Assembly: GCA_937872515.1 (NCBI GenBank)
Contig: CALMSX010000028.1
Coordinates: 20,380-84,379, forward strand
DNA: 64,000 bases
Reading direction: 5' to 3'
DNA from: an uncultured Bacteroidota bacterium
GTDB lineage: Bacteria > Bacteroidota > Bacteroidia > Chitinophagales > Saprospiraceae
Every line of letters starts with the position of its first letter. The stretch's first letter is position 1. This document shows, one piece after another, positions 60,790-64,000 of the stretch. A program made the translations under genes and the position numbers. Below the pieces are notes generated by a model. That model saw only the letters and a list, made by a program, of their open reading frames with translations, was not told where the DNA came from and made no database searches.

Positions 60790-62177
60790 TTTCTCTTTTT
60801 ACGCATGGATTCCAAAACCTTAACGCACCATTTTCGATAAATGATGGTATCATATTGGTCCAGGGAAATTTGTTCGGGTGATTCATTATCACATCTTTTC
60901 ATAAAGTCAAACAAATTGCTGTAATTTTTATAATTGCGAAACGTGAATTTATCCTTACTTCGCAAAAGTGATTTTTTAAAGCTTGTGAGGGCATTCAGAT
61001 AGATGTCGGGGTCTTCATTTCGAAACATAAAACAGGCAATGCAATGCAAACACATGGCCATTGTTTTTTGATTGTGAAATTCAAAGTCTGACCTCCAGGT
61101 ATAACGAACCATTTCCCGATACCTTTCGTGATAGAAACAATTTTGGGCCATGGCCAGAGCGGCTGTGGCCTCTTTGTTTTTGGTTTGCACATGTTGAGCC
61201 CATTTCTCAATAAAAGCCTTGACCTCATTAAAATCGGCATTTATACTAATGGCCATGATCAGATTGTGAAAGCTCACGTTTGTCAACCTGCCATGCTGGG
61301 TGTACACCCCATGTTGCATGCCATACTCTGTGATTTGCATGAAATAATTTTGTGGAATGGGTATACCTATTGAATGTAATTTGACCATAGCAGCCACGAC
61401 GTACAGGGTTGCAATGGTGTGAATTTCTTCGCCAGAATTAAGTTCACCCTCAAAAAGTCGCTTTTTTAAATTAACAGCCAAATCAAGAGTGGGATTACGC
61501 ATTAGCTCAAATAAATCGTATAAATACTGTTTGCCTTGGGGTTGGGGATCATTTAACAGTAACTGCTCCATAAGCGTAATTTCTTTTGAAAAGTCATGCG
61601 ATCTGATTCTTCCCCAATTCAACAGCTCAGAGGCATACATCAAAGCCTGCATTTGAGTAACTTCTAAAAAATTATGGGTCAATTCCTCCAACATTAATGG
61701 CCCCACCTCGTTTTTCACGTTGTTATTGCTGAAGTATTGGGTGTGAAGCAAAGACATTTTAGCCCTTGTGGATAATAAACTTAGGTTCTTGGCATCTCCC
61801 AATTGGCTTTCTAAATCCACAGCTGTCGTATTGGCAAAAGTATAAAGTCCCCTCTCATTGTACCACCTCACTAGGGTTAGTTCTTTTTGAAATTTCTCTG
61901 CCTTTATTTGTTGTAAAACGATCCAATCTTCGGTCCAGTTGAGGAAGGTAGACAGCATATTGGACACATATTTGACCGATCTTGTTGGAAAATACCTCAG
62001 TTGAAGGTCATCTGCTTGTCCAAGACTGCCTAATTTCGACCTTGAAGAAATCAAAACATCCAGTAAAATTTCAGCGTCATTTCCGGGAATGATCTGTCCT
62101 TTAACCCCTTTTATCCATGAATTCCACTCTTCCTTTTCCAGGTGAGAAAGAATTGTAAATAATTTTGGAACGTGCAT
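60786..62177 (-). CDS. helical protein of unknown function
   Basis: A 463-residue protein, predicted almost fully alpha-helical and soluble, without a signal peptide. Segments such as AMAQNCFYHERYREMVRYTW and TMAMCLHCIACFMFRN suggest TPR-like helical hairpins, but no regular TPR consensus can be followed. The N-terminus MHVPKLFTILSHLEKEEWNS is a helix-turn pattern. No catalytic motif. It is divergent from the LuxR regulator at 62325, sharing a 147-bp gap, and could be linked to it. Confidence 0.75.
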   Translation of the reverse strand: MHVPKLFTILSHLEKEEWNSWIKGVKGQIIPGNDAEILLDVLISSRSKLGSLGQADDLQLRYFPTRSVKYVSNMLSTFLNWTEDWIVLQQIKAEKFQKELTLVRWYNERGLYTFANTTAVDLESQLGDAKNLSLLSTRAKMSLLHTQYFSNNNVKNEVGPLMLEELTHNFLEVTQMQALMYASELLNWGRIRSHDFSKEITLMEQLLLNDPQPQGKQYLYDLFELMRNPTLDLAVNLKKRLFEGELNSGEEIHTIATLYVVAAMVKLHSIGIPIPQNYFMQITEYGMQHGVYTQHGRLTNVSFHNLIMAISINADFNEVKAFIEKWAQHVQTKNKEATAALAMAQNCFYHERYREMVRYTWRSDFEFHNQKTMAMCLHCIACFMFRNEDPDIYLNALTSFKKSLLRSKDKFTFRNYKNYSNLFDFMKRCDNESPEQISLDQYDTIIYRKWCVKVLESMRKKRN

Positions 62178-62324
62178 TTTCAGGATTTTTCGAACACCAA
62201 ATTACTGTTTTTCAATTATTTACAAACTTTTTTAACCGTTTTTTTTCAGGAAAACCCGAAAATTTCGTGTTGAAAAAGATTTTTTAGTGTCGTTGATTTG
62301 CAATAACAATTAAAACTATCTAAC

Positions 62325-63005
62325 ATGGGCACAGCCAATATTACCATATTCTCTGCCTCTGCCCATGAAGGAAAGATCAGATTGTTGTGGAAAACAGGAA
62401 AACAAAGAAACCCCTGCACCTTTGAAAAATTTACGGGTCCTGAAAAGTTAGGTCCCGGCACTATTTTACTTTTGGACGTGAGTCACGAGTCAGATTTACA
62501 AATTTTGCGCTTGGCCCACAAGGCCAATGCTGCCACACTGGCGGTGCTCACCAATCCGGAAAGACTCAAGGCATTGATACGGGAAGAATACTCGGCGATG
62601 CTTTTACCCAGTTTTGACAAAGACGATGTAAACCATGCCTTATGGAAAGCCATACGACAATGCGTTGAAAAACATGACCCCAAAAAATTTTCAACCACGC
62701 ACGAGGTCATTCGCAATTATTATCGAAAAGTTGAAACCCATGAACATCCGGCAACTGTGAATAATTATAAGTACGAAATTCCTTTACATGCCGGGCAAGT
62801 ACCGCAGGTTTTTCTCACCAATCACGAGATCGGTCTGCTAACTTCCCTGGCAAAAGGGAAATTGTACAAAGAGATTGCCGACGAATTTTGCATTACCATT
62901 GGTACGGTAAAACAAAATTTACACCGCATATATGAAAAATTAAAAGTGAACAATAAAGTTGAAGCCATAAACTATCTCCATAAATATAAACTAGGAAAAC
63001 TGTAA
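62325..63005 (+). CDS. LuxR-type regulator with degenerate receiver domain
   Basis: A 226-residue protein. Residues 1-120 have receiver-like alternation: D51 at the end of ILLLDV and T76 in LAVLTN are kept, but the N-terminal acidic pair is missing and the conserved lysine position reads LLPSF. It should not be phosphorylated normally. Residues 162-219 are a LuxR/NarL helix-turn-helix (LTNHEIGLLTSLAKGKLYKE, TIGTVKQNLHRIYEKLKV). It is followed after 6 bp by a stand-alone LuxR domain gene. Confidence 0.85.
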   Translation: MGTANITIFSASAHEGKIRLLWKTGKQRNPCTFEKFTGPEKLGPGTILLLDVSHESDLQILRLAHKANAATLAVLTNPERLKALIREEYSAMLLPSFDKDDVNHALWKAIRQCVEKHDPKKFSTTHEVIRNYYRKVETHEHPATVNNYKYEIPLHAGQVPQVFLTNHEIGLLTSLAKGKLYKEIADEFCITIGTVKQNLHRIYEKLKVNNKVEAINYLHKYKLGKL

Positions 63006-63011
63006 TTTTTA

Positions 63012-63236
63012 ATGGAGAACAGCGAATCAGGTATAGCTAACCTGACTGCACGCGAGCAACATATTATCGAACTTTTGCACAAAGGTTTGACCTATGGTGA
63101 AATTTCATCTGAATGCCATATTGCTATAGGTACGGTAAAACAACACGTGCACCATATTCTGCATAAAATGGAGGCTCCCAACAAAACGGTAGCCATAAAT
63201 CTTTGGTTGGATTGGAAGAAAAACAATCCTCTTTGA
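63012..63236 (+). CDS. stand-alone LuxR-type helix-turn-helix protein
   Basis: A 74-residue protein that is only a LuxR/NarL DNA-binding domain (ANLTAREQHIIELLHKGLTY, HIAIGTVKQHVHHILHKM). It lies 6 bp after the pseudo-receiver regulator and 31 bp before a complete response regulator. Its small size, natural stop and good start make it a real gene. It may dimerise with or compete against its neighbours. Confidence 0.85.
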   Translation: MENSESGIANLTAREQHIIELLHKGLTYGEISSECHIAIGTVKQHVHHILHKMEAPNKTVAINLWLDWKKNNPL

Positions 63237-63267
63237 TTACATTTGGGCTTACCGCAATTTTTTTTAC

Positions 63268-63891
63268 ATGAAATCTTCTATTTCCGTTGCTATCCTTGAA
63301 GACCTGGCAGAAGTAGCAGAGGGCTTAAAAGCACTCATCAATGGTCAGAATGGGATGGAATGTTTGCATACCTATAGCAATGCAGAAGATGCCATTACCT
63401 TTTTACCCCACCACCCCACCGATGTATTGATTGTCGATATTGGCTTACCCCGACTCAGTGGTATTGAGGCCATTTCTCTACTATCCACTACATGTCCTCA
63501 AACCCAGTTTTGCATCTTTACTGTTTATGAAGAAGATGAAAAAATATTCCAGTCCCTTAAAGCAGGTGCCAAGGGTTACATTCTCAAAAGTGCTCCGGCG
63601 CCAAAAATCATCGAAGCCATCCAGGACCTCTACCACGGTGGCTCGCCTATGAGTCCGAGCATTGCCAGAAGGGTGCTTGATTCTTTCAACAAACCCAATC
63701 CGTTGCCACTACCCGTAACACCCCGCGAATTGGAACTGCTTCAACTCCTTGCCAAAGGCCTGTTATACAAAGAAATTGCTTCTGATTTAAACATTACAAC
63801 AGGAACAGTCAAACAACACATCCATAAGATCTATGATAAACTGCAAGTAAGCAATCGGACAGAAGCAGTAAATAAATTAGAGAAGCGATAA
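63268..63891 (+). CDS. NarL/LuxR-family response regulator
   Basis: A 207-residue complete regulator. Receiver: E11/D12 acidic pair, phospho-acceptor D57 (VLIVDIGLPRLSG), T85 and K107 (GYILKSA). DNA-binding domain at about 148-204 (VTPRELELLQLLAKGLLYKE, TTGTVKQHIHKIYDKLQVSN). A kinase of the HisKA_3 type, such as that at 54532, is the expected partner class, but no direct link is shown. Confidence 0.93.
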   Translation: MKSSISVAILEDLAEVAEGLKALINGQNGMECLHTYSNAEDAITFLPHHPTDVLIVDIGLPRLSGIEAISLLSTTCPQTQFCIFTVYEEDEKIFQSLKAGAKGYILKSAPAPKIIEAIQDLYHGGSPMSPSIARRVLDSFNKPNPLPLPVTPRELELLQLLAKGLLYKEIASDLNITTGTVKQHIHKIYDKLQVSNRTEAVNKLEKR

Positions 63892-63899
63892 TTGGCAGT

Positions 63900-64000
63900 C
63901 CGCTAACCGGCAACAGCCGACCGCTAACCGGCAACAGTTGTCCGCTAACCGGCAACAGCTGTCCGCTAACCGGCAACAGCTGTCCGCTAACCGGCAACAG
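63900..64000. repeat. 21-bp tandem repeat, running off the window
   Basis: Five units of ccgctaaccggcaacag plus a 4-bp variable part start at 63900, 63921, 63942, 63963 and 63984 and continue past the edge. The unit is exactly 21 bp and is directly adjacent to the response regulator stop. On the minus strand the unit reads as an open LLPVSGQ heptad, but no upstream start or composition supports a gene. Not CRISPR: there are no unique spacers. Confidence 0.85.

Noticed and set aside
63809..63997. Minus-strand frame with LLPVSGQ heptads
   Set aside because: It consists of the 21-bp DNA repeat read through and the antisense of the response regulator; no plausible start signal.
63900..64000. Possible CRISPR array
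   Set aside because: Units are 21 bp and directly adjacent with only a 4-bp variable part; there are no spacers and no cas genes.

Overview
The window looks like chromosomal DNA of a Bacteroidota species, most likely Saprospiria/Saprospiraceae. Evidence: secreted proteins with type IX secretion (T9SS) sorting domains of type A (55.6-58.7 kb) and type B (12.0 kb); the Bacteroidetes promoter pattern TTG-N18-20-TAnnTTTG at several genes; a Bat (aerotolerance) operon; and a division/cell-wall (dcw) cluster in the usual Bacteroidetes order without murF. No rRNA, tRNA, phage, IS element or CRISPR array was recognised. The lineage is inferred from gene content; no search was run.

Layout. 1-650 (-): start of an MBOAT/AlgI-like O-acyltransferase cut by the window edge. 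918-12037 (+): one compact Bat-type operon: MoxR ATPase, unknown secreted protein, DUF58 protein, DUF4381-like membrane protein, BatA, a BatB-BatC reading frame, a truncated BatD paralogue, BatD, and a T9SS type B substrate that is frameshifted in this sequence. 12043-15857 (-): a c-type cytochrome dehydrogenase and a DUF1080/PA14 glycoside-active protein. 15980-20497 (+): class III aminotransferase and small housekeeping or unknown proteins (DUF1761, VOC, SRPBCC, DUF2911, a membrane protein). 20616-25713 (+): YegP/OmpA hybrid, ClpB, thioredoxin-dockerin protein. 25728-27854 (-): Tex. 27948-32011 (+): membrane protein, AhpD-like protein, large envelope protein, fumarylacetoacetase. 32047-33534 (-): NhaC. 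33831-49273 (-): mraZ-rsmH-ftsL-ftsI-murE-mraY-murD-ftsW-murG-murC-ftsQ-ftsA-ftsZ, with MraZ-type boxes at the promoter and a strong terminator after ftsZ.

49.7-64 kb is accessory-like: unknown secreted protein, an FAD-oxidase operon with a broken small lipoprotein, an AT-rich lipoprotein/polytopic membrane protein/histidine kinase cassette, two T9SS paralogues plus a metalloprotease remnant carrying the same C-terminal tail, dispersed GC-rich repeats, a small lipoprotein, a helical unknown, and three consecutive LuxR-type regulators followed by a 21-bp tandem repeat.

The genes most worth a second look are the Bat operon variants (extra gene, duplicated BatD domain, coupled T9SS substrate), the mosaic sensor-kinase cassette with a palindrome shared with a distant lipoprotein promoter, and the regulator trio with a pseudo-receiver. 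Three reading frames are broken at short homopolymers and the BatB-BatC fusion also sits on one, so sequencing or assembly indels should be excluded before any of these is read as biology. I did not find a clearly new defence or mobile system.
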